From Ruegeria atlantica (GTDB lineage Bacteria > Pseudomonadota > Alphaproteobacteria > Rhodobacterales > Rhodobacteraceae), in assembly GCF_001458195.1 (NCBI RefSeq), contig NZ_CYPU01000073.1, positions 1 to 64,000 on the forward strand: a stretch of DNA of 64,000 nt. The letters run 5' to 3'. The position numbers and the translations under genes are program-made. The notes beneath the pieces were generated by a model, which saw only the letters and a list, made by a program, of their open reading frames with translations, did no database searches and had not been told where the DNA came from. Below, in pieces: positions 25,178 to 35,201 of the stretch. The first letter of the stretch is position 1. The number at the start of each line of letters is the position of its first letter.

Positions 25178-26961
25178 CCCGCACGCCGCTGCGCCCTCTG
25201 GCCCGAATCCTTGACGCGCGCTCGCGGGGCGAGAATCCCAAAGCCATCGAGCGCGAAAATATCCGCAAGCGTCACGAAGACATGAAAGACCGCAGCCGCA
25301 CCCGCGCTGAGGGCCGCTTGCTGGTGCTGGGTCTGTTCTTTTTCTGCGCCTTTTCGGTCGTGGGCGTTCGGATGGGCATGTTGGCCACGTCTGAAGCGCA
25401 GGAGCCTGTCGCCTCGGCCCCCGGTGCCGCCATCGCGATGCAGCGCGCCAACATCGTAGACCGGGAAGGGCGCATTCTTGCGACCAATCTGGACACTTAT
25501 TCGGTATATGCGCAGCCGCCGCTGATGATCGACCCGATTGCTGTCGCTGATCAGCTTGTCGCGATCTTCCCCGATCTGGAAAAAGAACGCCTGGTCAATG
25601 ATTTCACTGGGAATCGCAAATTCCTGTGGATCAAAAAACGTATCTCGCCCGAACAGAAACAAGCCGTGCACGATATCGGTGACCCGGGCATTCTGTTCGG
25701 CCCGCGTGAGATGCGGTTGTACCCGAATGGCCGTCTGGCGGCGCATATCCTTGGCGGGTCAAGCTTTGGGCGCGAAGGTGTCAGTGCTGCCGAAGTGATC
25801 GGTGTGGCCGGTGTTGAAAAGCAATTCGACGACTACCTGCGTGATCCCGCGAATGGGACTAAGCCGCTGCAGCTCTCGCTGGACCTGACAGTGCAAGCCG
25901 CCGTTGAGCAGGTGCTGATTGGCGGCATGAAGATCATGAACGCCAAGGGGGCGTCGGCGGTTCTTATGAACGCGCATACGGGCGAGGTGATCTCGGCGGC
26001 CTCATTGCCGTCCTTCGATCCCAATGATCGCCCACGCCCGCCGACCTCGGGGTTCGATCCCTCAGACAGCCCGCTGTTCAATCGCTATGTTCAGGGCGTT
26101 TATGAACTGGGGTCTGTGTTTAAGATTTTCACCGCTGCGCAGGCGGTTCAGCTGGGGTTGGTGAATTCAAATACGATCATCGATACCTCAGGGCCAATGA
26201 AAATCGGCCGTTTCCCGATTGGCGAGTTCAACGGCAAGAACTATGGCAAGATCAGCGTAGCCGATGTGATCGTCCACAGCTCGAACCGAGGCACCGGGCG
26301 GCTGGCGTTGCAGATCGGCGCGCAGCGGCAGCAGAATTTCTTGGAATCGCTTGGTATGTTCGATCCCACCCCGTTTGAAATCGTCGAAGCCAAGGGCGGT
26401 GAACCGCTGAAGCCCAAAAAATGGGGCGAACTGAGCACGGTGACCATCTCATACGGTCATGGTCTGTCGACCAGCCCCATGCACCTGGCGGCGGGGTACG
26501 CGGCGATTGCCAATGGCGGGCACTATGTAAGCCCGACGATCCTGCGCAAAAATGGGCCACAATACGGTCCTCGGGTGATGTCTGATAACGCGGCAAACCA
26601 GGCGCAGAACATGTTGCGCCGGGTGGTAACAGATGGCACCGCCAGTTTTGGCGATGTGGCAGGCTATGATGTGGCCGGTAAGACCGGCACCGCAGATAAG
26701 CCCAAGCCGCGTGGTGGTTATTACGACGACAAGGTGATTGCGACCTTCGCGACGTTCTTTCCCGCCTATGACCCAAAATACGTCCTGATCGTAACGTTGG
26801 ACGAACCATCCATCCTTGCTTATGGCGAAAAGCGCCGTACGGCAGGCTGGACAGCGGTTCCTGTGGCCGCAGAATTGATCGGGCGCATCGCACCTTTGCT
26901 GGGCCTGCGTCCTCGGGTTGAGCCTGAGGCCGGCGCTGCTATAACGCTGACCTCAAATTAG
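25174..26961 (+). CDS. ftsI: Division-specific peptidoglycan transpeptidase FtsI (PBP3)
   Basis: 595 residues, class B penicillin-binding protein. N-terminal TM (LLVLGLFFFCAFSVVGVRM), dimerisation domain beginning RANIVDREGRILATNL, then the transpeptidase: SVFK (Ser314-Lys317), SSN (369-371), KTGT (Lys503). It cross-links septal peptidoglycan in the divisome with FtsW. Overlaps ftsL by four bases and is followed at once by murE. Confidence 0.96.
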   Translation: MTRTPLRPLARILDARSRGENPKAIERENIRKRHEDMKDRSRTRAEGRLLVLGLFFFCAFSVVGVRMGMLATSEAQEPVASAPGAAIAMQRANIVDREGRILATNLDTYSVYAQPPLMIDPIAVADQLVAIFPDLEKERLVNDFTGNRKFLWIKKRISPEQKQAVHDIGDPGILFGPREMRLYPNGRLAAHILGGSSFGREGVSAAEVIGVAGVEKQFDDYLRDPANGTKPLQLSLDLTVQAAVEQVLIGGMKIMNAKGASAVLMNAHTGEVISAASLPSFDPNDRPRPPTSGFDPSDSPLFNRYVQGVYELGSVFKIFTAAQAVQLGLVNSNTIIDTSGPMKIGRFPIGEFNGKNYGKISVADVIVHSSNRGTGRLALQIGAQRQQNFLESLGMFDPTPFEIVEAKGGEPLKPKKWGELSTVTISYGHGLSTSPMHLAAGYAAIANGGHYVSPTILRKNGPQYGPRVMSDNAANQAQNMLRRVVTDGTASFGDVAGYDVAGKTGTADKPKPRGGYYDDKVIATFATFFPAYDPKYVLIVTLDEPSILAYGEKRRTAGWTAVPVAAELIGRIAPLLGLRPRVEPEAGAAITLTSN

Positions 26962-26982
26962 GCTGTCCAAACGAGGTGGGTC

Positions 26983-28464
26983 ATGGGCGCAAGGACAAAG
27001 AAACTCAGCCAACTGGCCCTGACCGCCCGAGGTGGCACCAATCCTGATATCACAGGGCTGGCGGTCGACAGCCGCGAAGTCAAAGACGGTTTCCTCTTTG
27101 CGGCACTTCCCGGTACACGTGTTCATGGCGGTGAGTTCATTCAATACGCTTTGCGTATGGGGGCCGCAGCCATCCTGACGGATGCTGAAGGGGCAGAGAT
27201 CGCAGCCGAGGAACTGGCCGCATCAGATGCGGCGCTGATCGTGCTCGAGGACCCGCGTCAGGCGCTGGCCGGGTGCGCTGCGCTGTGGTTCGGAGCGCAG
27301 CCTAAAACCATCGTTGCGGTTACTGGCACCAATGGCAAAACCTCGGTCGCGACATTTGTTCGCCAGATATGGACCGAACTTGGTCACGCCGCGGTCAACC
27401 TCGGGACCACAGGGGTTGAGGGGGCGTGGACCGCACCACTAGCCCATACAACGCCCGAACCAATCACTTTGCATCGTTGCCTGTATCAGGTTGCGGAGAA
27501 CGGAGTGACTCATGCTGCGATGGAGGCATCCTCGCACGGGTTGGAACAGCGCCGCTTGGATGGGGTACAGCTGGCTGCGGCGGGGTTTTCGAACTTCACT
27601 CAGGACCATCTGGACTACCACGAAACGTTTGAGGCGTATTTCAACGCCAAGGCAGGTCTGTTTGATCGGGTCTTGCCGCAAGACGGCACTGTTGTCGTCA
27701 ACATGAGCGATCCCAAGGGCGCTCAGGTCCTCCGAATTGCCAAAGACCGGGGGCAGAAGGTTTTGACCGTTGGGCTTGGGGAAGCAGACCTGTGCCTGAT
27801 GAATCAGCGGTTTGACGCAACAGGTCAGGACCTGCGGTTCTCTTGGCAGGGCAAGATATTCCAAACCCGTTTGAATCTGATCGGCGGTTTTCAGGCTGAA
27901 AATATCTTGTTGGCCTGCGGTTTGGTTATTGCTGCAGGGGAAGAGCCTGAACACGTTTTCGAAACCCTGCCGCATCTCACGACGGTTCGTGGACGCATGC
28001 AGCTGGCCGCGACGCGAGAGAATGGGGCAGCGGTTTTTGTAGATTACGCTCATACACCTGACGCAGTGGCGACCGCACTCAAGGCACTTCGCCCGCATGT
28101 GATGGGCCGCCTGATCGCCATTGTCGGCGCGGGCGGTGATCGCGACGCGACCAAGCGCCCGCTGATGGGGCAAGCCGCCGCCAACCACGCAGATGTGGTT
28201 TTCGTCACCGACGACAACCCGCGCAGCGAAGATCCGGCCACCATACGCACCGCCGTTATGGATGGGGCACCAGAGGCAACTGAGGTCGGCGATCGGGCCG
28301 AGGCCATCTTGCGCGGGATAGACGCGCTGCAACCCGGGGACGCGCTTTTGATTGCGGGCAAAGGGCATGAAACCGGTCAGATCGTTGGCGATCAGGTTCT
28401 GCCATTTGATGATGTCGAACAGGCCAGCATCAGTGTGGCCGCACTGGACGGGAGGGTGGCATGA
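26983..28464 (+). CDS. murE: UDP-MurNAc-tripeptide synthetase MurE (meso-DAP adding)
   Basis: 493 residues, Mur ligase. N-terminal UDP-binding DITGLAVDSREVKDGFLFAALPG, ATP loop VAVTGTNGKTSVATF, carbamoyl-lysine region TTGVEGAW ... TTPEP, C-terminal DDNPRSEDP, the DNPR signature of meso-diaminopimelate-specific enzymes. Its stop overlaps the murF start (ATGA). Confidence 0.96.
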   Translation: MGARTKKLSQLALTARGGTNPDITGLAVDSREVKDGFLFAALPGTRVHGGEFIQYALRMGAAAILTDAEGAEIAAEELAASDAALIVLEDPRQALAGCAALWFGAQPKTIVAVTGTNGKTSVATFVRQIWTELGHAAVNLGTTGVEGAWTAPLAHTTPEPITLHRCLYQVAENGVTHAAMEASSHGLEQRRLDGVQLAAAGFSNFTQDHLDYHETFEAYFNAKAGLFDRVLPQDGTVVVNMSDPKGAQVLRIAKDRGQKVLTVGLGEADLCLMNQRFDATGQDLRFSWQGKIFQTRLNLIGGFQAENILLACGLVIAAGEEPEHVFETLPHLTTVRGRMQLAATRENGAAVFVDYAHTPDAVATALKALRPHVMGRLIAIVGAGGDRDATKRPLMGQAAANHADVVFVTDDNPRSEDPATIRTAVMDGAPEATEVGDRAEAILRGIDALQPGDALLIAGKGHETGQIVGDQVLPFDDVEQASISVAALDGRVA

Positions 28465-29852
28465 CATTGTGGGCTGCAGCCGAGGCCGCCGAGGCAACCG
28501 GTGGACGCGTCACTTCGGATTGGGCGGTCAATGGTGTGTCGATCGACACGCGCACCATCCAGCCCGGTGACCTTTTCGTCGCACTCACAGCCGCGCGGGA
28601 CGGGCATGAATTTGTGGCACAGGCTTTGGAAAAAGGCGCTGGGGCAGCCTTGGTGTCGCGTATTCCCGAGGGCGTACCCGAAGATGCGCCCTTGCTGATC
28701 GTCGAAGACGTGCAGTTGGGGCTTGAGGCGCTGGGGTGCGCGGGTCGTGACCGCTGCGACGCGCGGGTGCTCGGGGTGACCGGGAGCGTCGGCAAGACAT
28801 CGAGCAAGGATATGCTAGCCACCATTTTGGAAACGCAGGGAAAAACTCATGCCAGCGTTGCCAGCTACAACAATCACTGGGGCGTGCCGCTGACCTTGGC
28901 GCGGATGCCGCGTGATACAGAATTCGCGGTGATCGAAATTGGTATGAACCACCCCGGAGAGATTTCCCCGCTGGCGCAGCAAGCCCGCCCGCATGTGGCG
29001 CTGGTTACGACAGTGGCGGCAGTACACCTCGAAGCGTTTGAATCGGTGGCCGGTATTGCTCATGAAAAGGCCGCAATTTTTGACGGCCTGACGGAGGACG
29101 GTGCGGCCATCCTGAACGCAGATATCGACCATGCGTACATCCTGCGCGATTGTGCGCGGGATTTAGGCGCGAAAACGGTAGATTTCGGCCGCAATGGCAC
29201 TGACTACTCATTGACCGATGTAACCCAAGAGGCTGACTCGGTTCATGCAAAGGCAACAGTCGCAGGGCGGACGTTTGCGTTTGACGTACAATCAGCGGGC
29301 ACGCATTTCGCCATGAACGCACTGGGGGCTTTGGCGGCCTGTGTCGAATTGGGCGTCGATCTGGATCAGGCGATTGCAGGTCTCGGCGGATGGTCGCCGG
29401 TCAAGGGGCGCGGGGTGCGCGAACAAATCGCGTTGACCGACGGCGGTCGGATCGAACTGCTGGATGACAGCTATAACGCCAACCCGACGTCGATGGAGGC
29501 TGCACTGGATGTTTTGGCCGCGGCGCAAGGGCATCGTCGTATCGCTTTTCTTGGGGATATGAAGGAGTTGGGGTCGGAGGAAACTGCTATGCATGCGGCG
29601 ATGGCGGAGGTTTCGGCTATGCGGCGCGTGGACAAAGTGCATTGCGTCGGCCCGCTGATGAAGGCGCTGTACGATGCACTTCCGGCGGATAAACGCGGGC
29701 TCTGGTTCGAGACTAGCTCCGAGATGGCGGTTCAACTGCCCGAGCTTGTTCGGGCCGGTGACACTGTGTTGGCCAAGGGATCGCTGAGCATGGCATTGGC
29801 GCAGATTGTTGACGGTTTGCGTAAAATGGGGCAAGGGGGCGCGCTTGATTGA
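28461..29852 (+). CDS. murF: UDP-MurNAc-pentapeptide synthetase MurF
   Basis: 463 residues, adds D-Ala-D-Ala to the UDP-MurNAc tripeptide. N-terminal GVSIDTRTIQPGDLFVAL, ATP loop LGVTGSVGKTSSKDML, ASYNNHWGVPLTLARMP, IEIGMNHPGEISPLA and DDSYNANPTSMEAAL are family marks. It uses the D-Ala-D-Ala made by Ddl further down the cluster. Forty bases separate it from mraY. Confidence 0.96.
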   Translation: MTLWAAAEAAEATGGRVTSDWAVNGVSIDTRTIQPGDLFVALTAARDGHEFVAQALEKGAGAALVSRIPEGVPEDAPLLIVEDVQLGLEALGCAGRDRCDARVLGVTGSVGKTSSKDMLATILETQGKTHASVASYNNHWGVPLTLARMPRDTEFAVIEIGMNHPGEISPLAQQARPHVALVTTVAAVHLEAFESVAGIAHEKAAIFDGLTEDGAAILNADIDHAYILRDCARDLGAKTVDFGRNGTDYSLTDVTQEADSVHAKATVAGRTFAFDVQSAGTHFAMNALGALAACVELGVDLDQAIAGLGGWSPVKGRGVREQIALTDGGRIELLDDSYNANPTSMEAALDVLAAAQGHRRIAFLGDMKELGSEETAMHAAMAEVSAMRRVDKVHCVGPLMKALYDALPADKRGLWFETSSEMAVQLPELVRAGDTVLAKGSLSMALAQIVDGLRKMGQGGALD

Positions 29853-29891
29853 TGATCGCGCCCGCCACCTCAGTGTGAGAAAGGTTTTGAA

Positions 29892-30974
29892 ATGCTCTAT
29901 TGGTTGACCGCCCTGTCGGACGGAGGAGATTTTTTCAACCTCTTCCGCTATATCACGTTCCGCGCAGGCGGCGCCTTTTTGACCGCGCTGATTTTCGGTT
30001 TTCTCTTTGGCAAACCGCTGATCAACGTGCTGCGCAAAAAGCAGGGCAAGGGCCAGCCGATCCGGGATGATGGGCCCGAAGGGCATTTTTCGAAGGCGGG
30101 CACACCGACGATGGGCGGGCTGCTGATCGTGGGCGCGCTGATGACATCGACATTGATCTGGGCACGGTGGGACAATCCCTATGTCTGGATGGTTCTGTTT
30201 GTAACCCTGGCCTATGCGGCGATCGGGTTTGCTGATGACTATGCGAAGGTGTCGAAACAGAACACCAAGGGCGTTTCGGGTAAAATGCGTATGGCACTGG
30301 GGGTTATCATCGCAGTTCTGGCCTCGGCCTGGGCCACGCTGCACCATCCCGAGGCCCTGCAGAACCAGCTGGCGCTGCCCATTTTCAAGGATACACTGAT
30401 CAATCTGGGCATGTTCTACATACCCTTCTCGATCGTCGTGATCGTAGGAGCGGCCAACGCTGTGAACCTGACCGATGGTCTGGATGGTCTGGCCATCATG
30501 CCGGCGATGATCGCGGCTTCGACGCTGGGAGTGATTGCCTATGCCGTTGGGCGGGTCGACTTTACCGAATATCTGGATGTCCATTACGTGCCCGGAACAG
30601 GTGAGATTTTCGTCTTTACCTCGGCCCTGTTCGGTGCCGGTCTTGGCTTCCTTTGGTACAACGCGCCACCAGCTGCGGTGTTCATGGGCGACACCGGATC
30701 GCTGGCGCTGGGAGGTGCATTGGGTGCCATCGCGGTAGCCACCAAACACGAACTGGTTTTGGCGATCGTGGGTGGTTTGTTCGTGGTCGAAGCGCTGAGC
30801 GTGATCATCCAGGTGCTGTATTTCAAACGTACTGGACGTCGGGTGTTCCTGATGGCGCCGATCCATCACCACTATGAGAAAAAGGGCTGGGCAGAGCCGA
30901 CGATCGTGATCCGGTTCTGGATCATCTCGCTAATCCTGGCAATGATCGGTCTGGCAACGCTGAAAGTCCGGTAA
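29892..30974 (+). CDS. mraY: Phospho-MurNAc-pentapeptide translocase MraY
   Basis: 360 residues with about ten TM segments. It links the MurNAc-pentapeptide to undecaprenyl phosphate (lipid I). Signatures are [14 protein letters not shown], catalytic [22 protein letters not shown], the Mg-site [19 protein letters not shown] and [13 protein letters not shown]. An AAAGG ribosome site precedes the ATG. Confidence 0.97.
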   Translation: MLYWLTALSDGGDFFNLFRYITFRAGGAFLTALIFGFLFGKPLINVLRKKQGKGQPIRDDGPEGHFSKAGTPTMGGLLIVGALMTSTLIWARWDNPYVWMVLFVTLAYAAIGFADDYAKVSKQNTKGVSGKMRMALGVIIAVLASAWATLHHPEALQNQLALPIFKDTLINLGMFYIPFSIVVIVGAANAVNLTDGLDGLAIMPAMIAASTLGVIAYAVGRVDFTEYLDVHYVPGTGEIFVFTSALFGAGLGFLWYNAPPAAVFMGDTGSLALGGALGAIAVATKHELVLAIVGGLFVVEALSVIIQVLYFKRTGRRVFLMAPIHHHYEKKGWAEPTIVIRFWIISLILAMIGLATLKVR

Positions 30975-31025
30975 CGCTCCCGTCAGGCTCGGCGGACCTG
31001 CGGTCCACCTGTCACCTGTTGGGCC

Positions 31026-31051
31026 GGCTCGCACTGACGCGCGAGCCTTTT
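31026..31051 (+). terminator. Weak intrinsic terminator between mraY and murD
   Basis: GGCTCGC and GCGAGCC arms (7 bp, 8-base loop) are followed by only four T residues. It lies in the 150-base mraY-murD gap and may give partial termination or RNA processing within the cluster. Confidence 0.5.
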
Positions 31052-31123
31052 GCCACCCTTGCCATCGGTGATTTCTTCGGTGCAGTGTGGCGGCCAAATT
31101 TAAGTCAATAAAAGGTAGGCAGT

Positions 31124-32524
31124 ATGATCCCGGTCAAAGGGTTTTCAGGGCAGAAGGTTGCGGTTCTGGGGCTTGGCCGGTCGGGGCTGGCCACGGCGCG
31201 TGCCCTGCAGGCAGGTAAAGCTGAGCCTGTGTGTTGGGATGACAATCCTGCCGCCCGGGAAGTGGCTGAGGCTGAAGGGTTCGTCTGTGCCGATCTGCGC
31301 CGTCATGGAGCGTTTGACGATATCGCCACGCTGATCGTTTCGCCCGGTATTCCTCATCTCTATCCTGACCCCAATCCAATTGTGGCTGCGGCGCTTGAGG
31401 CCGGTGTCCCGGTCGATAACGACATCGGGCTGTTTTTCCGATCCTTTGCAGGGCCTGAGTGGAACAATTATGACTCTCCGCCGCGTGTGATCGCGGTGAC
31501 CGGGTCGAACGGGAAATCGACCACCGCGGCTTTGATCCACCATATCCTGACCGAAGCCGGGCGCGAGGCACAGCTAGCGGGTAATATCGGGCGTGGTGTG
31601 CTGGATATTGATCCGGGCGGTGACGGTTCGGTGGTTGTGTTGGAGTTGTCCAGCTATCAAACAGAACTGGCCCGCGCCCTGACGCCGGATGTGGCCGTTT
31701 TCACCAACCTGTCGCCCGACCATCTTGACCGCCACGGCGGGATGGGGGGCTATTTCGCGGCCAAGCGTCGGTTGTTCGCCGAGGGCGGACCGGATCGCGC
31801 CGTGATTGGCCTTGATGAAAAAGAGGGCGCGTTTCTGGCTGGTCAGTTGGCGGAGGGCCGCGCGGACGATCGGGTCATCCGGGTGTCGGTTGCGCGCAAA
31901 CTGACGGGACCCGGATGGCAGGTGTTTGCCCGTAAAGGGTTCTTGTCGGAATACCGCAAGGGACGGCAAGCAGGTTCGATTGACCTGCGCGCAATCACGG
32001 GCCTTCCCGGCGCGCATAACCACCAAAACGCCTGTTCGGCTTATGCCGCCTGTCGCGCGCTTGGGCTGGCACCGCGCGTGATCGAAGACGCGCTGCACAG
32101 CTATCCGGGCCTGCCGCATCGCAGCCAGATCATCGCCGAAGTGGGTGGTGTTACTTATGTGAATGACTCAAAAGCCACCAATGTGGACAGCGCTCTCAAG
32201 GCGTTGAGCGCCTTCAGGAAGGTCCGCTGGGTCTGTGGGGGGCTTGAGAAGGAAGGCGGTGTCGCCGCTCTGAACGCAGCCGCAGACCAGGTGGTCAAAG
32301 CTTATGTCATTGGTCGCGAGGCCGCGAATTTCGCCATGCAACTTAAGGCCGATGCGCTGGTTTGCACCACTATGTCCGAGGCTGTTGAGCAAGCCATGAA
32401 GGATGCCCAACCCGGCGAGACCGTTCTGCTTGCGCCAGCCGCGGCCAGTTTCGACCAATACGACAATTTCGAGCAGCGCGGAGAGGACTTCGTAGCGGAA
32501 GTCAGGCAAAGGCTTCCGGAATAG
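31124..32524 (+). CDS. murD: UDP-MurNAc-L-alanine:D-glutamate ligase MurD
   Basis: 466 residues. N-terminal [21 protein letters not shown] loop [60 protein letters not shown] and [20 protein letters not shown] are standard MurD motifs. It adds D-Glu to UDP-MurNAc-L-Ala. After it the cluster order is interrupted by a lipoprotein, a flavoprotein and an unknown gene before ftsW. Confidence 0.96.
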   Translation: MIPVKGFSGQKVAVLGLGRSGLATARALQAGKAEPVCWDDNPAAREVAEAEGFVCADLRRHGAFDDIATLIVSPGIPHLYPDPNPIVAAALEAGVPVDNDIGLFFRSFAGPEWNNYDSPPRVIAVTGSNGKSTTAALIHHILTEAGREAQLAGNIGRGVLDIDPGGDGSVVVLELSSYQTELARALTPDVAVFTNLSPDHLDRHGGMGGYFAAKRRLFAEGGPDRAVIGLDEKEGAFLAGQLAEGRADDRVIRVSVARKLTGPGWQVFARKGFLSEYRKGRQAGSIDLRAITGLPGAHNHQNACSAYAACRALGLAPRVIEDALHSYPGLPHRSQIIAEVGGVTYVNDSKATNVDSALKALSAFRKVRWVCGGLEKEGGVAALNAAADQVVKAYVIGREAANFAMQLKADALVCTTMSEAVEQAMKDAQPGETVLLAPAAASFDQYDNFEQRGEDFVAEVRQRLPE

Positions 32525-32623
32525 CCATTTGCAATAGACCGCCGGTTGGGCCAAGCTGCGATGCTATCAGCTTGACGCGCCATCATTATTGGTTTTGCTT
32601 GCCTGCAAATTCAACACGAGGTT

Positions 32624-33004
32624 ATGACTATGCCATTTCGTAAGTTTTCTCTGATCCTGCCTGCCATTCTCGTTGCCGGTGCCTGCACCAACACAGGTGC
32701 CAATTATCAACCAATCGTCGACGGCCCGATCGGCCCGAACTACAACGTAGACCTTCAGCAGTGCCAACAACTTGCGGCATCACAAGCCAGCGTTGATGGC
32801 TCTACAGCAGGAAACGCAGCGATAGGCGCGGCAGGTGCGGCGGCTGTAACCGGGATTGTTCAGGACAGCAGCGACAATCTGGGCCGTGCGGCAGTTGCCG
32901 GTGCGCTTGTTGGCGCCGGCGCTGACGTGATCAACAAAAACCAGAACAAAGAAGTAATCGTGCGCAACTGCATGCGCGGACGTGGCTACAACGTCGTCGG
33001 CTAA
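32624..33004 (+). CDS. Glycine-zipper lipoprotein
   Basis: 126 residues. The signal sequence with lipobox VAGAC (Cys about 21) marks an outer-membrane-type lipoprotein. The centre is alanine/glycine-rich (AGNAAIGAAGAAAVTGIVQ, AAVAGALVGAGADV), the glycine-zipper pattern of Slp/OmpA-like small lipoproteins. The C-terminus holds NCMRGRGYNVVG, seen in related Rhodobacterales proteins. Part of the accessory insert in the dcw cluster; role unknown. Confidence 0.8.
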   Translation: MTMPFRKFSLILPAILVAGACTNTGANYQPIVDGPIGPNYNVDLQQCQQLAASQASVDGSTAGNAAIGAAGAAAVTGIVQDSSDNLGRAAVAGALVGAGADVINKNQNKEVIVRNCMRGRGYNVVG

Positions 33005-34182
33005 CTCTGCCCGGCGATTGCAATTCCTGCGGCGTGGCCCGAGGACCACGCCCATTGGAAGTTGTAACCGCCCAGCCATCCGGTGACATCCACTGCTTCG
33101 CCAATCGCATAGAGGCCGGGGACATCCCTGGCCTCCATCGTTTTTGACGACAGGCTATCAGTGTCGATCCCGCCCAGCGTCACCTCGGCTGTACGATACC
33201 CTTCGGTGCCCGAGGGGGTAAGCTGCCAGTCGGACAGGGCTGCGATCAGGTCCGACAGCGCGGAATCCGACTGATCGGCCAGATTGCCTGGCATGGGGAT
33301 ATGATGGTTCAGGTACTCGACCAGACGCCCGGGCAGGTGGCGCGCCAGTTCCGTGGTCAGCGCCTTGCGTCCGCCGCTTTGCCGCTGATCCCGCAGCAAA
33401 TCAAACAGCGGCAGATCCGGGATCAGGTTTACGCGGACCGCCTCGCCTTCGCGCCAATAGGAAGACAATTGCAGAACCGATGGTCCACTAAGCCCGCGAT
33501 GGGTGAACAGCAGAGCCTCGTCAAAGCTGGTCCGGTCATTCGACAGCCGCGCGGGTAGGGATACGCCAGACAGGTCCTTGAATTTACCATCCGAAAACGT
33601 AAACGGCACGAGTGCGGCCCGCGTTTCGGTTATCGTTAGTCCGAACTGGCGTGCAATGTCATAGGCCAGCCCGGTCGCCCCCATCTTTGGGATCGACTTG
33701 CCGCCAGTGGCCAGCACGAGGTTGGTGCAGCTCAGGTTGTGCCGCTGCCCTTCACGTTCGAGGTCCACAGCAAATCCGCCATCGGTCTTGCGCAGGTCTT
33801 TTACGTCGGTCCGAATCCACAATTCGGCCCCGGCACGCTCGATCTCATCCAGCAACATCTGAATGATCTGCTTTGACGATCCGCCGCAGAACAGTTGCCC
33901 CAGCGTTTTCTCATGCCACGCGATACCGTGTCGGCCGACCAGATCAATGAAATCCCATTGCGTGTATCGCGCCAGCGCGGATTTGCAGAAATGTGGGTTC
34001 TGCGACAGGAAATTTCCCGGTCTCGCATGCATGTTGGTGAAGTTGCAGCGCCCACCGCCGGAGATGCGGATTTTCTCACCCGGAGCCTTCGCGTGGTCGA
34101 TCACCAGAACGCGCCCGCCGCAATGGGCGGCGCACATCATACCGGCTGCGCCGGCACCAAGGATGATCGTGTCATAGGTCAT
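33001..34182 (-). CDS. HI0933/BaiN-type NAD(P)/FAD-dependent oxidoreductase
   Basis: 393 residues. Rossmann FAD motif TIILGAGAAGMMCAAHCGGRV, then GEKIRISGGGRCNFTNMHA (HI0933 signature), VLATGGKSIPKMGATGLAYDIARQFG, and the C-terminal GLYAIGEAVDVTGWLGGYNFQWAWSSG. The substrate is unknown in most members; BaiN reduces bile-acid intermediates. The start is set at MTYDTIILGAG. Minus strand, converging with the lipoprotein gene by four bases and breaking the plus-strand dcw order. Confidence 0.88.
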   Translation of the reverse strand: MTYDTIILGAGAAGMMCAAHCGGRVLVIDHAKAPGEKIRISGGGRCNFTNMHARPGNFLSQNPHFCKSALARYTQWDFIDLVGRHGIAWHEKTLGQLFCGGSSKQIIQMLLDEIERAGAELWIRTDVKDLRKTDGGFAVDLEREGQRHNLSCTNLVLATGGKSIPKMGATGLAYDIARQFGLTITETRAALVPFTFSDGKFKDLSGVSLPARLSNDRTSFDEALLFTHRGLSGPSVLQLSSYWREGEAVRVNLIPDLPLFDLLRDQRQSGGRKALTTELARHLPGRLVEYLNHHIPMPGNLADQSDSALSDLIAALSDWQLTPSGTEGYRTAEVTLGGIDTDSLSSKTMEARDVPGLYAIGEAVDVTGWLGGYNFQWAWSSGHAAGIAIAGQS

Positions 34183-34377
34183 GCGCGGGTGGATGGCGTT
34201 GTTTGGACGGGATGGCAAGGGGTGGGTTTAAATCCGAGAAATCGAAGTGACCGCAAATCCATCCCTAGTAAACGCGCGGGTTGAATTCCTAGGATGCCCG
34301 TGGAAACACTGCCACGATGACGAATGCTTGGTCCTGCGCTTTGCACGCCAAATACAGGAAAAGAAACCGCTAAACAC

Positions 34378-35064
34378 ATGAAATGTTACATAGTTTGTCA
34401 CGGTTACGGGCCGACCTACAGTACGGTCGGCTGGATGGCTGAAAAAGACGGGCCGTATATCCACAAGCGCAACAGGAACTGGGACAAATGGGCTCCGATG
34501 GAGGATTTGCAGTACCAAACCGGGGGAAACACTTGGCAAGCAGCGGGCCCTCTGACAGACGAAACTGTCGAACGCCTAAAGGACTTCTGGATCGGTACTG
34601 GTAGCGATGAGCCGCTGAACGACAGCCACGTGATTGGTGCGCCGGACACGCAACCTTGGATTGACACGGTCGTCGATCAAATTTTTGTCGATGCGATGTC
34701 CGCATTTGATGATCGGCTGTTCAGTTTCGTCCAGCACGAGAAAGTCTGGGACAGAGGGCGCGATTGCCCGCCTTGGGATGGGGCATTTTACATTGCGACG
34801 CTTTTACCGCTACGCCCATCCTTTGATTTGCAACATTCGGACTTGTTGCCCAGCACTGATGTCGCCGAACGGTATAGGGGCAGCCACAGTTCTTCTGGCG
34901 CAAGGCGCGCCGTGAAACTGAGTGCCACATTGGAAACTCCAATCTGGCGCGATGCTTATACGCGTGAAGTCATGTGTACCGAGGAAGCACGTGCTGCTTT
35001 GGAGGTTATTGGCATCAAGGAATGGTGGTTTATGCCCTGTGACCTCATCGAAGACCGACATTAA
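34378..35064 (+). CDS. Unknown protein, possibly Imm11 (DUF1629)-like
   Basis: 228 residues, cytoplasmic, no TM or signal. The N-terminus is MKCYIVCHGYGPTYSTVGW. The middle shows a WDRGRDCPPWDG segment and FYIATLLPLRP. The C-terminal IWRDAYTREVMCTEEARAALEVIGIKEWWFMP resembles the end of DUF1629/Imm11 immunity-type proteins, which finish with a predicted residue, then 'v-s-e-e...a-l...g-i...f.p'. Its composition is lower in G+C than the dcw neighbours, suggesting acquisition. No toxin gene is nearby. The family call is a guess; it could be any accessory protein. Confidence 0.6.
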   Translation: MKCYIVCHGYGPTYSTVGWMAEKDGPYIHKRNRNWDKWAPMEDLQYQTGGNTWQAAGPLTDETVERLKDFWIGTGSDEPLNDSHVIGAPDTQPWIDTVVDQIFVDAMSAFDDRLFSFVQHEKVWDRGRDCPPWDGAFYIATLLPLRPSFDLQHSDLLPSTDVAERYRGSHSSSGARRAVKLSATLETPIWRDAYTREVMCTEEARAALEVIGIKEWWFMPCDLIEDRH

Positions 35065-35201
35065 AACCCTGCTGTTCAGAATTGGGCGCCAAAATGCTGA
35101 ACGGCATGTCATCCTACTAGCCCAAACGCAAAAATGCCTGTAGACTCTCAATCAGATCCCGAAAAACGGGACGTTAACGAGGCAGATAGTGGCGGTATCT
35201 C

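Noticed and set aside
29292..30872. 526-codon minus-strand frame across murF and mraY
   Set aside because: Antisense to two clear dcw genes; the translation is His/Gln/Arg-rich without domain pattern, typical of a shadow frame.
31134..31571. Minus-strand frames inside murD and murC (e.g. 31134-31571, 38086-38478)
   Set aside because: Shadow frames opposite essential Mur ligases with complete motifs; no independent evidence.
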